Shown here piece after piece: positions 11,241 to 23,342 of a stretch of 64,000 bases of DNA; positions within the stretch are counted from its first letter, which is position 1, and each line of letters opens with the position of its first letter. Location of the stretch: contig JBBMNZ010000021.1 in NCBI GenBank assembly GCA_037954325.1, forward strand, positions 14,166,616 through 14,230,615. The letters run 5' to 3'. Origin of the DNA: Fistularia commersonii. Taxonomy: Eukaryota > Chordata > Actinopteri > Syngnathiformes > Fistulariidae. The position numbers were made by a program, and so were the translations under genes. Under the pieces are notes generated by a model. The model worked only from the letters and a program-made list of their open reading frames with translations. It was not told the DNA's origin and ran no database searches.

Positions 11241-12819
11241 CTTTTTAAATTTAACATGTAACGCGTTTAAAAACGCGTTGCATGTTCTACGAGGAGATCG
11301 GAGGGAAGTCAGTCGCAGAGGGGAGGGTGAGATGACCTCTGAGGGGAGCAGAAGATTCCTGAAAACAACATAAAATACTAAAAACAGGCTTGAGTTAAAA
11401 TCAGTTTTTGTTTACTGCACTCGTGATGAATTACATGGCAAATGCAGCATTGCTGAGATTCTTCAGTTGTTACAAACAAGGTAAATAGAGAAACACATTC
11501 AAGCTCCACCTCCGTGTTGTCATGAAGACCATCCTTCCAGAACCTGAGCGAGAGCGGTATAAATAGCTGCTGGGACGGACGGCATTAAAAACAAAAAAAA
11601 ACAAAAAAAAAAAAAAAAGGCATTTCATTTTTTTTTTTTATCAGCTTCATAAGCCTTCGAAAATCGACACGACGTTAAAATTCAACATTATTAGACGCAA
11701 TAAATTAAAGCTTCATAAATAAAATGAAAACGTCCACTTTCTAAGTGTTGCATCGTTAGAGGATTTTAGAGAACGTTACGCTTCGGCGGCATTCGCCGTA
11801 AAAACACAGAATTGTCAAATATGGCGACGGTGAATGTATGGCATATATTATCACACAGAGCAATAATCATTAAAACGCAGGGACGGTAAGGCAGTTACAT
11901 CACATTTCCATAATTGTTATATTTGTTTGCTTTAGGAAAAGAGGGAGGCATTGCCGAAAAACAAATTTTGGACAAGACGGAAGCGACGGCCATGTTTTCC
12001 TGAAGTGATCTTAGCAAGGTCGAATTGTGCACGCCGTCCGGCGGTGGCGGCTCGTGGCCACGTGACTTAAAAAAGCAAAAACATCACTGTTTGTTTTGAT
12101 CCTCCATTTAAGAAATACATTATCGTCATCTTCTTAAAATAATCGCTTGTGTCAATTTTTTCAGAAAACAAAAAACTGAGCCACATGTTGAAGGAGGAGT
12201 TGATTTAGGCAAAAATGACTAAAAAAAAAAAAAAATGACAAAAAAAAAAAAAAAATGACTCGGATGTGACAATAGGAGGATTTTCATTCGCCGCCTTTGT
12301 GAGAGGTCAGTGTTTAAGCGCTGGAAAGCGGAATAAACTGCAGCTACTGGACATTCAGAATCGCTTTGCAGCCTGAGAGCGCGTTTAACCTGAGCATTCT
12401 GGAGGCCGTGAGGCTAAATGTCGTAACGTGTTGCGCAACACGGAACACGCGGGTTCGCATTGAGCCAACTTTTCAACACATAGTTGCGGAATTACGCGCT
12501 CCAACTCGAGACGTTGTGCGGCATTAAATATCCTACTTTAAATTAAAAAAAAAAAAAAAAAAACACACTATCGTCCCACGCTGTTACCCAGCTGCAACAC
12601 GCGTCCTAAAACAACGCCTAATTTCATCCGGCGTTTTCTTTTTTTTTCGAGCCGTATTCCGAATGAATTCGGGGGCTATTGCAAGTCACCTCCTTTAGTT
12701 ACGACCAGCTGACGGTTTTAAATCTGAGACGAGACTCGGAGCGTCGCTCCGGGGCGGATTAACGTTTGCGGTGTAATTTGCGCGTGGCGTTTGTTATCAT
12801 TTTAGAAAATAGCTCAGCC
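11241..12819. other. MYORG 3' flank / probable 3' UTR, no other gene
   Basis: AT-rich DNA lying downstream of the MYORG stop on the minus strand. It holds A/T homopolymers (11585-11640, 12223-12255 and 12547-12563) and a near-palindrome AACGCGTTTAAAAACGCGTT at about 11260. Some of it is likely MYORG 3' UTR. I found no unambiguous minus-strand AATAAA and cannot place the transcript end. Confidence 0.45.
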
Positions 12820-15800
12820 CTACACCCAAACAAAGTATGCAATTTCATCCAAGTCCACAGGATAGTCGGTGAGGTGCAGAGGCTCCTTGATATCAAATCG
12901 CTCCCCCTTATAGCTTCTCCATCGACCGGCGGGGAGATAGATATCGCGCTCTTCCTTGCCAGGTTCTAAAACCGGGGCGACCATGAGGTCGTCCCCGATC
13001 AGGAACTGGGAGTCAATCTTATAGGCGGTCTCGTCCCCGGTGGCGATCCACCACAGAGGCCGTATGATGGGGTCGCCGGTGTTCACCACCTCGCTCGCCA
13101 GCTCCAGAACCCGCGGCGCCACGATGCTCTGGTGGAGGGCCGTGTATTTCCGAGCGATCTCGACCACCTCGTTGTCGTATTCCCACGGCGGGATGGAAAA
13201 CTGCATGGAGGGCATGAAAGCCGACAGCTCCAGCCAGCGGATATAGAGTTCCCTGTCCGGTAACCCGCGGTTTCCGTCGGTGCGGTTCAGATAGGCGTTC
13301 CCTCCGATCATGTCGGGGAGAATGAACTGGTAGCCCAGGATGCTGATGGTGAGCACGGTGGGAATGAGAGATTTCAGGCCCAATTCGTAGCCCCACACCG
13401 AGTCCCTGTCGATGGGCCTGAAGAAGCAGGAGATATTCTGCGACTGGTAGCCGCTTCGCAGTTCGGCCCGGTCGTTGTAAGGGATGGCCATCTCCGTGTA
13501 GCGCCTGGTGAAAAAACTGGGGTCCCGGATGGGGGTCCGGGTGCTGAACTTCCACGGCAGGTAGTTGGTCTCGCCGGCGTCGAATTTGAAGGAAGAAACG
13601 CCGTATCTGGAGCGCAGGGACCGCAGCTGGGAGGCGAACCAATCACGGGCTTCCGGGTTGGTGAAGTCCAGGATGCCGCCGATGCCGTTCCACCAGCGCA
13701 CCAGGGCCGGCAGCGAGCCCGTGGGTTCGCGCACGAACAGCCTTTTCTCCACGCAGGTGTGGAAATTCGCCGAGTCGTAGTTGACGAAAGGGTGAATCCA
13801 GAGCGACACCAGGAATCCGTCGGCTTTCAGCTTCTGAAACATGGCGGAGGCGTTGGGGAACTTCACCGGGTCGAACTCGAACTCCCCGTAACGGCTGGTG
13901 GACCCGTCGTCCAGACCCAGGTGGCTGCAGTTGAAGTTGTATTTACGGATATTGGCGGCGTACGCCAAAAGTTTCTCTTGGTTAATGTCCGTCTTGTGCA
14001 GCGCCCAAGTGGACCAGATGGGATCGCTGAACATGGCCTTGGCGGGCACTTTGTTCGGTTTGTTGAAATACCTGCGCACCATGTACTTATGTATGGACGT
14101 CACATCCAAGCCCACGCACACTCTATAGCTGAGTTCGGCGCAGGGAGCCTCGCCGGGGTTCGGCTTGAAGGGGCTGTCGCTGTATCGCGCCTGGAAGGAC
14201 ATGGTCCTCTCCGTGTCGTTCCAGCCCAGGTGAAAAGGCACCGAGTTGTTGATCTTGATGGCGGTGGCGTTGGACGAAAGCCAGTAGCTCTCCAGGATTC
14301 CCCCGAACTCGTTTCGATTGGAGTAGATGTCGCTGGTGACGAAGGGCTTGGGGGCCTGCTGACCCGAGATGGAGATGGGCCAGTGCTGGATGGCCGACAC
14401 GGCGCCGCCGTACCAGTGCGCGAACTTGTACGTCATGGCGTGCTCGACGGGAATGTCGGGAACCAGCTCCTCCCAGCGCACGCGGTAGCACTGCACCGTG
14501 TCTTTGGGTCGCACCGTCTCGATGAAGAAGTTGAGCTTCCTATCGGTGGTGCGTTCGCAGCTCAGAATCTCCCCTTCTTTTGAGCAAGAATCTAAATCCA
14601 ACGTCCCTGACCTGCCGAGATAAGAAGACGTTAGCGCCGACACCTTGATCACCGCGGATCGGGCGCTAGGCAACTCTCGCCATCATGGAAGGCGGTTTAG
14701 TCCAGGGGTCGGCAACCCGCGACTCCTCTTCCATCTTTACACTGCGGCTCCGAGTGGCTTGGGAAAATAAATTATAAATATTTAATTGTAGTATGTTCCA
14801 TTTGTGTTAATTCCTTTTTTTAAATTTTAGTTCTAAGTTGGAAGAGTAATGTGATCTTGAAATATTAAATAAAATTATATTTAATATTTTTCGCCGCTCA
14901 AAATAACGTCACACTCGCGGAAGCCGGTATACCCGCCAGCCCGATTTGCAGACGCTGTGCACAGAAGTTCAGGAGCAGAAGTCCCATAAACCAGGTAAAA
15001 TAAATATTTATGAAGATATTTTGCAAATATTTATTTTTTATTGTTTACTGACACAGTGATTTTTTTTTTACCGATTTATTTTTAAAATTCAGGTCAAGGC
15101 TCCGCTACACGCTCTGAAAGCCCGAAGCTCAAAATGAGTTCAATACATAAATAAAATTTAATTTTCTCTGTAATACTTTGTGAATTTCAGAAGCAACACA
15201 CTACACACTTGTTTATAGAAAGTGTAAAGGTAATAAAAAGCAATATATACAGCGGTACCTTTATTTTAGACGTCAAAAAGTAATTGCGGCTCCCGGTGTT
15301 TTCTTTTCCGAGGAAACCGGGTCCAAATGGCTCTTTGGGTGTTACGGGTTGCCGACCCCTGGTTTAGGACAATCAAGGAAACAGGTTGAAAAATAGTTTT
15401 TACCCTAAATTCAGGGCAAAACACCCTTTTTTTCCCCTTTCTACAAATTTAGCAATTTCTTCAAATCTAATTGTTACTTATATTTTAGGTCCACTTGCAA
15501 TTTGCTCTATTTTTTGCATACTAACCTAGAGATGCTGCTATCGTTGCGCCGTGTCCTGCTTTTTAAGGTTGATTTCTTTCCGTTTTGATTCCGCCGAACC
15601 TGAGAGCTGCGATCTCGAAATTTCGTCAAAAGTCTCGAATCCTCGAGCCAAAAAAGCGTCCGTCACATCTGCCCGTTGGAGTGCGAGGCGGCGGCCGGGA
15701 TTGGATACCAACCTGAAATCCATTCTGAAAACAATAGATCCTCCCTGGTTCCGGATAATGTAACCATCTTTATTCAGATCCAGAAGTTGAGTCTTCAGCA

Positions 15801-16098
15801 GTTCGGCTTTTCGCAGAGATGCTATATAGTAGCACCACGTCGTCACCGCCGCGATCACCAGCACCAGTCCGATAACTCCCGCTCCCACTAGGGGACGAGT
15901 GTCCTTGCTATGTTTCTGCTTGGGAATAACATCCGTGATGGTGCCTCCCGCTCCTCCGGGTACCACTTGGTACATGACTCGTCCCGCTCGCCGGGAAAAT
16001 CCTCGGCTTGATTTTTTTTCTATCCTGGAAGTGCTTCCCAGAAAAAATTCCCCGTTGCTCTCTGGCCCAGTTTTCACATCTGATTTCCTGTCTGGCAC
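12820..16098 (-). CDS. myorg: MYORG, GH31 family glycosidase, type II membrane protein
   Basis: Two coding exons: 15975 (or 16098) to 15713, and 14611 to 12820; stop TAG at 12822-12820. The junction splits a codon (AG|G) with donor GTTGGT and acceptor CGGCAG. With the start at 15975 (MYQVVPGGAG) the protein is 684 aa; the upstream in-frame ATG at 16098 would give 725 aa, but a good acceptor (GTGCCAGACAG near 16085) suggests that ATG may be intronic. Residues about 29-51 form one membrane span; the rest is lumenal. The GH31 core is intact, with nucleophile Asp432 in FKFDAGE and acid/base Asp489 in IDRDSVWGYE, spaced as in human MYORG (463 and 520). Further family motifs are WWNGIGGILDF, GYQSQNISCFF and PLWWIATGDETA. 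Human MYORG is an ER/Golgi alpha-galactosidase whose loss causes primary brain calcification. The intron carries a hAT element (14703-15361). Family identity is firm; the exact N-terminus is not. Confidence 0.95.
14703..15361. mobile_element. hAT-type non-autonomous transposon in the MYORG intron
   Basis: Ends are CAGGGGTCGGCAACCCGCG (left) and GGGTTGCCGACCCCTG (right), the widespread CAGGGGTCGGCAA hAT terminus. Flanking 8-mers GTTTAGTC (14695-14702) and GTTTAGGA (15362-15369) agree at 6 of 8 positions. The 659-bp interior has no transposase frame. Confidence 0.88.
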
Positions 16099-18234
16099 AA
16101 GAGAAGGAACACAAGACTTTTTAGAATGGGCCCCCTTTGTTCAGAATAAACTCGCCGGCCTCGTGTTTTCGTTTTTCAACCGCTTTCGGCGTGAGAGGTT
16201 TGGCGTCCGTCTCGTCGTCTGACCCTCTCACCTCCTCCTCCTCCTCCTCCTCCTCCTCCTCCCCCCCAGTTTCATTTCCGGACGCGCCGCAAAGTGATTC
16301 CAAAGCACCGGGGACGTTCTCCGCCGGCGGAGGGTAAACTTTAAAAAGATGTGATTCAGATTTAACCAAAACAAATCTACGGGCTATTACCTGTAAGAGG
16401 ATAAAGTGGACTTTCTCAACGGTAATTCGAACACCAGCTCAGCTGATTGAATTCATTTGTATGTGCGGAAGTGGAGCGGCGGCGAAGGGGGATTTTGTCC
16501 TCAGATCTCTGCCAAAGTGAGGAAGGAGGGCGAGCATACTAAACTTTCTGCTTCACCAAGCCTGTCCAACCCAACCTGGAAGGGAGCGGGTTTCATTCTG
16601 GACGGGATATTTTGATTATACTGGAAACAAATACATCCCTACACCCAACAAAAAAAAAAAAATTAAAAACGCAAAGACACGTCCTGGTGTGGACACACAA
16701 TTAAATGAATTAGACTGGTTAAAAATACTGCGCATTTTTTTTTTTGTGTCAAATCTTCATTGATCCATTGATTCCCTTCGACGTGAAATTTTGGGGATCA
16801 ACAGACAGAATAATTCCAAACCCCGTTTTTTTATTACAACAGAGAGCGTTGAGGGTCATCAGCAGGGACGCTTTAAAACAAACAACAATGAAATGACGGC
16901 AGAAACGGACAAAGCCGAAAATACACAATAATACTGGTGAACTTTGAAACTGCTCAAATAATATATAAGCTGAATATTAATGTGCTTCCGGGTTTGTTAT
17001 GGAAGGAAGGCAATGCAAAACATATATATATATATATGTATATATATATACACACATATATATATATATATATACACATGTATACACACACACACACACA
17101 CATGTATATATGTACACATATATTTACATATATGTGTACACATATATACATATATATGCACACACTTAAATATATATGTATATATATACATATATATGTG
17201 TATATATATATACACACACACATATATATATACATGTATATGTATGCACACACATAAACACACATATGAATATATATACATACAAATACACACATATATA
17301 TGTATATATATATATATATATACACACACACATACATACAAATACACACATATATATGTATATACATATACATACATATATAATCATACAAATATATAAA
17401 TATACATACGCGCACACACACACAAACACATGCACACACATATGTCTATTTATCTTCGGAAGGAGTTCATCTTTAGAATATAAAAAAGAATGGAAATGAA
17501 AACATATGAACACATTTAACAGATTCTAAATCCAATTTAGAAAAAGGATTGTTAACATATATATATAAATATATATATATATTTACATACATATATACAT
17601 ACATATATATATATATGAAATTGAGTATGAACACCAGTGTGCTTGTAAAGTGCCAACTGTATGTATGATACACACATCTGTTCAAATGACCTACTCACTG
17701 AAATCTGGATATCATCTGCTGGAAATCTTTTTTTACTTTTTGAGAAGTGACCTTGGATTTACATGTCACCCACAAATAAAATGTATCATTACTATTATGA
17801 CTTACATATGAACGTTTATTCTTTTATTCATCTCTAAAATGACATGATGAAAATTGCGACGGCTTCTCGGTCGAAGTAAATCTGTCTTTTGACTTTTACG
17901 TTTCCTATTGTTTAAATCTTATATGCATATATTATTCACATATGCGATTCCTACAAGGCGATAAAGACCGAAATAAACCTGCATGAAACATCGCTTTGCT
18001 CTGGACACAAACCGCCACGACTGACCTTTGCTGTCCGGGGGAAGGGAGGGGATAATAATTTAAACAAACCACCGCTTAAATATCTAATTGATCAATTCTC
18101 CCTGCTGGATGCGTTCCCGACAGCAGAGGTGAGAACAACAACCTATCAATAATTAACAGAAAACAAACTGCCGGTTCAGAAAATTAACCGCAGTTTAGAG
18201 TCCAGCTAACGCGGCTGCACGAGGCCTCGTCACT
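16099..18234. other. MYORG upstream region, no gene established
   Basis: Contains a (CTC)n run at 16230-16262 and a minus-strand 82-codon frame (16369-16121) with a glutamate run. That frame has a good donor (GAG|GTGAGAG) after the run, but the phase does not fit the MYORG exon, so it may be untranslated 5' exon or chance. The rest is AT-rich with the large microsatellite listed separately. Confidence 0.4.
17020..17620. repeat. Compound (TA)n/(CA)n microsatellite
   Basis: A continuous alternation of ATATAT, ACACAC and CATATATG units covers about 17020-17440, followed by more (TA)n at 17557-17618. It produces long spurious frames in several phases (Ile/Tyr/Cys/Val-rich). Purine-pyrimidine alternation on this scale makes it a likely unstable or Z-DNA/cruciform-prone stretch. 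Confidence 0.95.
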
Positions 18235-18503
18235 GCAAGTCAAACTGTCCACTTAGGAAGCAACGCTGGTTCATTTTGACTTGTTTTAAGGAAATGACGT
18301 CAAAATTGGGTCAACTTGGAGTGTGTTTTTCCAGTATGACTCCAAATCCATATTTATACATTTGATTTCCATTGATTATTTTGCTGTGATTTCGTTGTCA
18401 GCACATTCAACTATGTAAAGCACAAAGTATGTTATTAGAATATTTCATTCATTCAGATCTAAGATGTGTTATTTTAGTGTTTCATTTTTTTTTTTTGCGC
18501 AGT
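18235..18503 (+). mobile_element. Decayed Tc1/mariner-type MITE
   Basis: Aligns through most of its length with the complete element at 54192-54536. Shared blocks include TTAGGAAGCAAC, TGACTCCAAATCCA, ATTTGATTTCCATTGAT, GTGATTTCGTTGTCAGCACA and TGTTATTTTAGTGTT. The left terminus is missing and the right end is degraded (GCGCAGTGGA). Confidence 0.75.
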
Positions 18504-18749
18504 GGATTATCACCACTGTTCCTCAGATGGAGGTGCCTAAAAGTGGGGAAATATCAGTTGCTGTCATAATGTGCAATAATTCTCCGTTTGTGCAAGACTT
18601 CCCAACAACCCTTATACACATAAATACTACCTGTAATCATAAAAAAAATATATATATTATATATATATATACATATATATATATATAAAACATGTACTTT
18701 TAAATACACATGTTATAAATATTTTTACATACCTCAAACTGTATTTTCA

Positions 18750-19215
18750 TTTTTTTAATTAATTAATGATAATAATAATTTAATTCATTTCTTTACTGTT
18801 TCTTTTTATTTTATTTTTCCCGATTCTACTCTATATTTTTATATAGAATTCAGCTTTCAACAAAATGCAATTTCCCCCCAAGGGATCAATAGAATATTCT
18901 GACTCTGATTAAGAATATAGACGATTCCAGGGGCCCAGAAAGGCCCTTCATAGAAGTCAAAAACTGACAAGAAATAAAATGACACTAAATTATCAGGCTT
19001 TTTAATTCCTCTTCCTTCAGCCGAAGGGAATATTCAAATCTTTGTACTTTTTAAGACCTTAAAACTCTTTATAGCCTTGACTTTGACACTTTATATTTTT
19101 ATTTACTGTTATCTATTACTATTATGTTTTACTTGAAACTCTGGCACAACAATTTCCTTCGGGATAAATAAAGTTGTTCTTATTCTTCTTATTCTTATTC
19201 TTATTCTTATTCTTT
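18750..19215 (+). repeat. Retroposon 3'-tail region
   Basis: Ends with TTTTACTTGAAACTCTGGCA, CAACAATTTCCTTCGGGATA, AATAAAGTTG and (TTCTTA)n. The last ~100 bp recur almost exactly at 25711-25795 inside NCLN intron 14. Together with the CAAGGGATCAATAGAATATT segment near 18880 this looks like 3' ends of retroposed elements; the family was not identified. Confidence 0.6.
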
Positions 19216-20693
19216 GGAATTGATTTACTCGCAACACTATCTTTACTTATTTTGCAAAAAAACACTCACAAAATGGAGCGTGGGCCTGTCATGTCAAGAC
19301 TCGCCAATACATGCATGTCAGCTGAATTTGCTGCAAAACACACACACACACATATCATACATACAAAAGTGCAAACGTTTGCATTTGAAACTGCAAAAAA
19401 AAGAAATTCCTACTTGTATCGGTGAGCAGGGGAGGGGGCGGTTTCTGCTCCCCTTCCCCTATCTCGACCTCCTGTGACAGTTGGGAGATAAACACAGAAA
19501 TGCTGACAGAAGGCTGGGAAAAAAAAAGAAAGAAAAAAAAAAAAAAAAGACAAATCCAAAGTTTCCACAAACCCCAGCAGTTTGTTCGCTTCAGTCCAAG
19601 CGAAGGGGTTGGAACTTTGTAAACAACTCAGATTTCAACAGGGGTTGATGTTATTTTTCGATGTTGACCCCCCCACACCACCACCACCTCCCTCTACACA
19701 CACTCACACACACACACACACACACACCACCCCGTCAAATAACTGTTCTTTACGCGGACGCACATCGTGCAAATCTGCAGGTTTGCTGCAAATTGTGCAG
19801 AAAATAATCAAGTTTTCTCATGCATTGCAACCTTTAGTTTCACAAAACGCGGATTTATGACAACACAAAACACCATGTATGGAAACAAACATATATATGT
19901 GTGTGTGTGTGTGTATATATGGAGTCCGGTGAAGGAAAAAAAAAAGTTAACAGCGTGAAGTTGAATTGTTATATAGTGTGTGAGGCGTGTTTTGCCTACC
20001 CGCTCGGGACTGCGCTCCGGCCACGACTTGTTTTCCACGCTTCACGGAGGAGAAAAAGGCACTTAAGGCATGTTGTTGCCGTGTCTGTGTGCGTGAAGGT
20101 CCGCCTTGGCCGCGCCCACTGCCCCACGGGAAATGTAGTCCGTTGTAGTTTTTTTGGCTTGCAGGGATTTTTAAATTGTTCCGGTTGATGAAGTCAAAAA
20201 AATATCACAAAACCCACTCAGAGGAACAAAACAAGTTTACTGAGACCTCGTCGTGCTACAATCCGCATATGACCATTGTATATGTAGCATATTTTTTTGT
20301 CATCTGTATAACAATACCGGATAATGGGCGTTATAATTGCTGGAATTGTAGTTTAAACCCCCGGGAGAAGTCCCATTGTCTCCTTTCAAGTTGGTAATGA
20401 AGACTTTCCGACTCTAATGGCGGGATAAAAAAAAATTATGACACGGACAAGATCCGCGTTTGGGCCTCAGCGCCTCATTTGATTTCATATTAACAGGCCC
20501 CCCGATGGTATCGTTTTTGCTGCTAATTTGGTGCGGGATGGTAGAGGAGTCGGCGCCGCATGTTGGTAGATAATACACTTACATTATTCATTCCTACGTC
20601 TCGTCCCGACGGGTTAATTAGCAGAAAATTAAACAATCGGCCGGTTAATGATCCGCCATTGTGCCGAGGAGCCCCCCGGAGGAGGTCCGCTCT
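19216..20693. other. Intergenic / 3' flank of the unassigned gene
   Basis: No coding exon was recognised. It holds (CA)n at 19690-19728, (TG)n at 19900-19912, A-rich runs (19519-19548) and a moderately GC-rich patch at 20000-20170. The part near 20400-20693 is probably 3' UTR of the minus-strand gene ending at 20694; no clear polyadenylation signal was seen. Confidence 0.4.
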
Positions 20694-21207
20694 TCAGGAG
20701 GTGGCGTCGGAGTCGAAGCGGAGGAATTCGGACGCAAACTCCGGGTGGATGACGTAGTGACCGGCCTGGAAGGGCTTCACCACGTGGAAGCAGCTGCAGC
20801 GGCCGCTGTCGGGGGGGAAACCGCGGCGACAACGTGAGAACGCGTGGTTTCGGAACATCACGCGTGCAGATACGGGGGGGGGGGGGGGGGGATTTTGGAT
20901 ATTTGTGAACATGCACCTGTAGTCCGACATGCCGCCGGATCCGGATCTTGGTTTCTGGGACAGCGGGAAGTGATTCTGAGCCGCCGGGTTGAGGCCGGTT
21001 TGAGGTTTGGTCCAGAACGGAGCGGATGCATGTTTCCTGTTTTGAAAAAAATGCACATGTAAATAAAAAATAAGTCTAAAAAGAAAAAAATAAATAACAA
21101 GACTAGCATCATCTCTCTCAACCTTCAAGAAACAGGTAAAAACGTTTCTCTTTCAGGACATTTTACTGCGCTGATGCCCCAGATCAGGTTGGCAGCAAGT
21201 AAGGCTA

Positions 21208-21243
<36 letters not shown>

Positions 21244-23342
21244 ACGTTTGTGTGTCTCTGTCCCAAAAAAAAAAAAAAACCCTCACTAACCCAAGCTTAC
21301 TGTTCTGTATATTTCCTGTGCATCGTGTATTTGCAGGTGTATTTGCAGTCCCTATGTCCTCTATTGTACGTAGCTTTGGATAAAAGCGTCTGCCAAATGC
21401 AATGTAATGTAATGTAATGTAATGTAAAGTCTAGATCCTCCTTGAAGAGCAATTATTTTAGTGAAATTTAAATGATTATTTTTTTTCCAAATCAAGTGAT
21501 TGCACATTTAAAGGATCCAGGGACTTTGCTGGTTTCCATTTCATCCCAGTGACCCTGAGCAAGGTTTGAAGGTCAGAGGTCAATCTCACCGGTGTGGCTG
21601 GGCGGAGAACGGGTTCGGGGCCTTCTGGACGTCCCTTGCGGAGAAAAGAAAAACACAATAACCGATTCTGTCGCGTTATCTTCAAACCAGACTTGGACGC
21701 GACGGTCCCGTCACCTCCCCGGGTTCCTCAGCGGCACGTGGAACTTAACGTCCGTCGCAAACGCTGGCTCGGCGGGCGTCCGGCTCTGCGCCCCGCTGAC
21801 GGACGGCAACATCCGCGCCGCCGACGTGTCGACGGCGGGCGAGCGCCCGGGTTTGAGATAAGCGCCGGCCGGCTTATCGGGAGCGTGGAATGACAAATGT
21901 CTGACAGGGGGGAAGAGTTGTCGGTCGCTGACCGCAGGCCGAAGACTGCGGGGGAACAGGAAGTCCTGCACAGGCAAGGAAATTGGAGCTAATGATAAGA
22001 GATTAAGAAAAATGGGATTTAACTGGCACACATAATCTCCCCTCCTCACTATTAGGGATTGAGTGCTTTTATTTATTATTATTTATTTATTTGTATATTC
22101 ATAGATTTAATTTTATTTTATTTTATTTATTTTTTTATATTTTTACCATTTATTTATTTTTTTTTAATTTTTTTATTTTATTTTATTTTTTTGGAACAAC
22201 TTCCGACTGCTCCCCTGGCGCTGCTCCTTAGCTGCCTTCTGCTCGTGGTGCATCCATGATGTATAACTGAATGTGACAATAAATCTATATATAATAACGT
22301 ATATAATATATAATAATAAAAATCTATAAATAATCGTGTGAATTTCAGAGATATGAAATTTTCATTCGTATCTACTTTTCCTTGTGTGTGCATTGATTTA
22401 AAGTGAGTTTTATCATTTAACATTAATAATGTCTAATTTAACTTTTTATGCTCCGTTTACTATTCAGTCATTTATCCTTTCCTTTATTTAGCAATATCCG
22501 CCCCGGGCCAGCCGCACACAGAGACATGCAGCAAATCATCCCCTTATTCTTATGTCACTTGTAAATGATTTACATATTATACCGTGTACATACTGTTATT
22601 TATTATTTATGCATTATATTTGTTCCTGCTGATTTTATGCACTCCTGGTTAGACGCTAAACTGAATTTCATAGCCCCGTTTTTGTGCATTTGAAATCACA
22701 ATCTAATCTAAAATACAGTCATACATCCATTCACCCTCTCATTCCTAATTCCTCAGTAAACCCAGCATTTTTTTGGACCCCTCCAATTACTAATTTGATT
22801 TTTTTTTTTTTTTTTTCAATTTAAAGAAAAAAAAAAACACTTTTGTCGAACATCCTTTGTCACCGCTGCTCTTCCTCTCCGAACCGTGTGTTGGAATGAA
22901 CAAACAGGCGCGTTGGAGGCGCCGAATAATATATGGAAAAGAGCTTTTTCACCGAGAGCACGTGGAAAAACAGAAACAACCGGCGGCCAATTAGTGTCAG
23001 ACGGTGCGGCGGTTCAAGGAAACGCCATCGGGAAAGTTTGACAACAAGAGGACTACATTTTCATTTTCTGACATTAAATGTAAATGTCAGTTTCAATGTT
23101 CTTTCTTAATTGGATTTCGTATTTTTTCCAAGGTTTTTCAGCCACACGCATACATGAATTCACCATTTCTGCAGGTTTTACTGAAAAGGTTCTTCCAGAC
23201 TTACAGCCTGTGTGCATCTTACCGGGTGTGGCTGTGGGTTGTTCCTGCGGTGGGCGGACGTCGGTCGAAGTTGCTGTCGCTGGACTCGCCCGGGAGAAGC
23301 GAACTGCTCCTTGTACACGCTGGTGTAGAGCCGCGTGGCCAT
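20694..23342 (-). CDS. Unrecognised five-exon gene, predicted 215-aa basic protein
   Basis: Five minus-strand exons join in phase with consensus splice sites: 23342-23223, 21965-21715, 21634-21590, 21036-20917 and 20805-20694 (stop TGA). Their lengths (120, 251, 45, 120 and 112 nt) sum to 648, exactly 216 codons. The protein starts MATRLYTSVYKEQF, then PTSAHRRNNPQPHPDFLFPR and RHLSFHAPDKPAG, and ends VIHPEFASEFLRFDSDATS. It is rich in Pro, Arg and Ser, has no signal peptide, membrane span or coiled coil, and shows no enzyme motif. I do not recognise the family. The compact Pro/Arg/His-rich make-up with scattered aromatics resembles small axonemal or sperm microtubule-associated proteins, and motile-cilium gene DNAI1 is in the same window, but that is a guess. 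The gene lies between MYORG and NCLN, all on the minus strand; its start is 0.83 kb from the NCLN stop. Confidence 0.75.
21087..21426 (+). mobile_element. 5'-truncated LINE 3' end in intron 3 and exon-flanking sequence of the unassigned gene
   Basis: The start translates as the end of a reverse-transcriptase ORF (SSLSTFKKQVKTFLFQ then a stop). It continues with (TG)n, the reversed GATGCACAGG module and the core GATAAAAGCGTCTGCCAAATG, and ends in (TGTAA)n. It matches 34807-35137 in opposite orientation and shares its tail with the L2-like LINE at 28270-29160. Confidence 0.8.
22050..22700. repeat. AT-rich low-complexity stretch with retroposon-like tails
   Basis: TTTATTTATTT-type low complexity (22065-22195), (TATA)-rich AATAAATCTATATATAATA, and polyadenylation-like segments. 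It lies in intron 1 of the unassigned gene. No coding content was found. Confidence 0.55.

Noticed and set aside
13759..14583. 274-codon plus-strand frame
   Set aside because: Exact antisense shadow of the MYORG catalytic exon; GC-rich coding DNA often leaves the opposite strand open.
16937..17513. Overlapping frames up to 161 codons rich in Ile, Tyr, Cys and Val
   Set aside because: Translations of the (TA)n/(CA)n microsatellite in several phases and on both strands.
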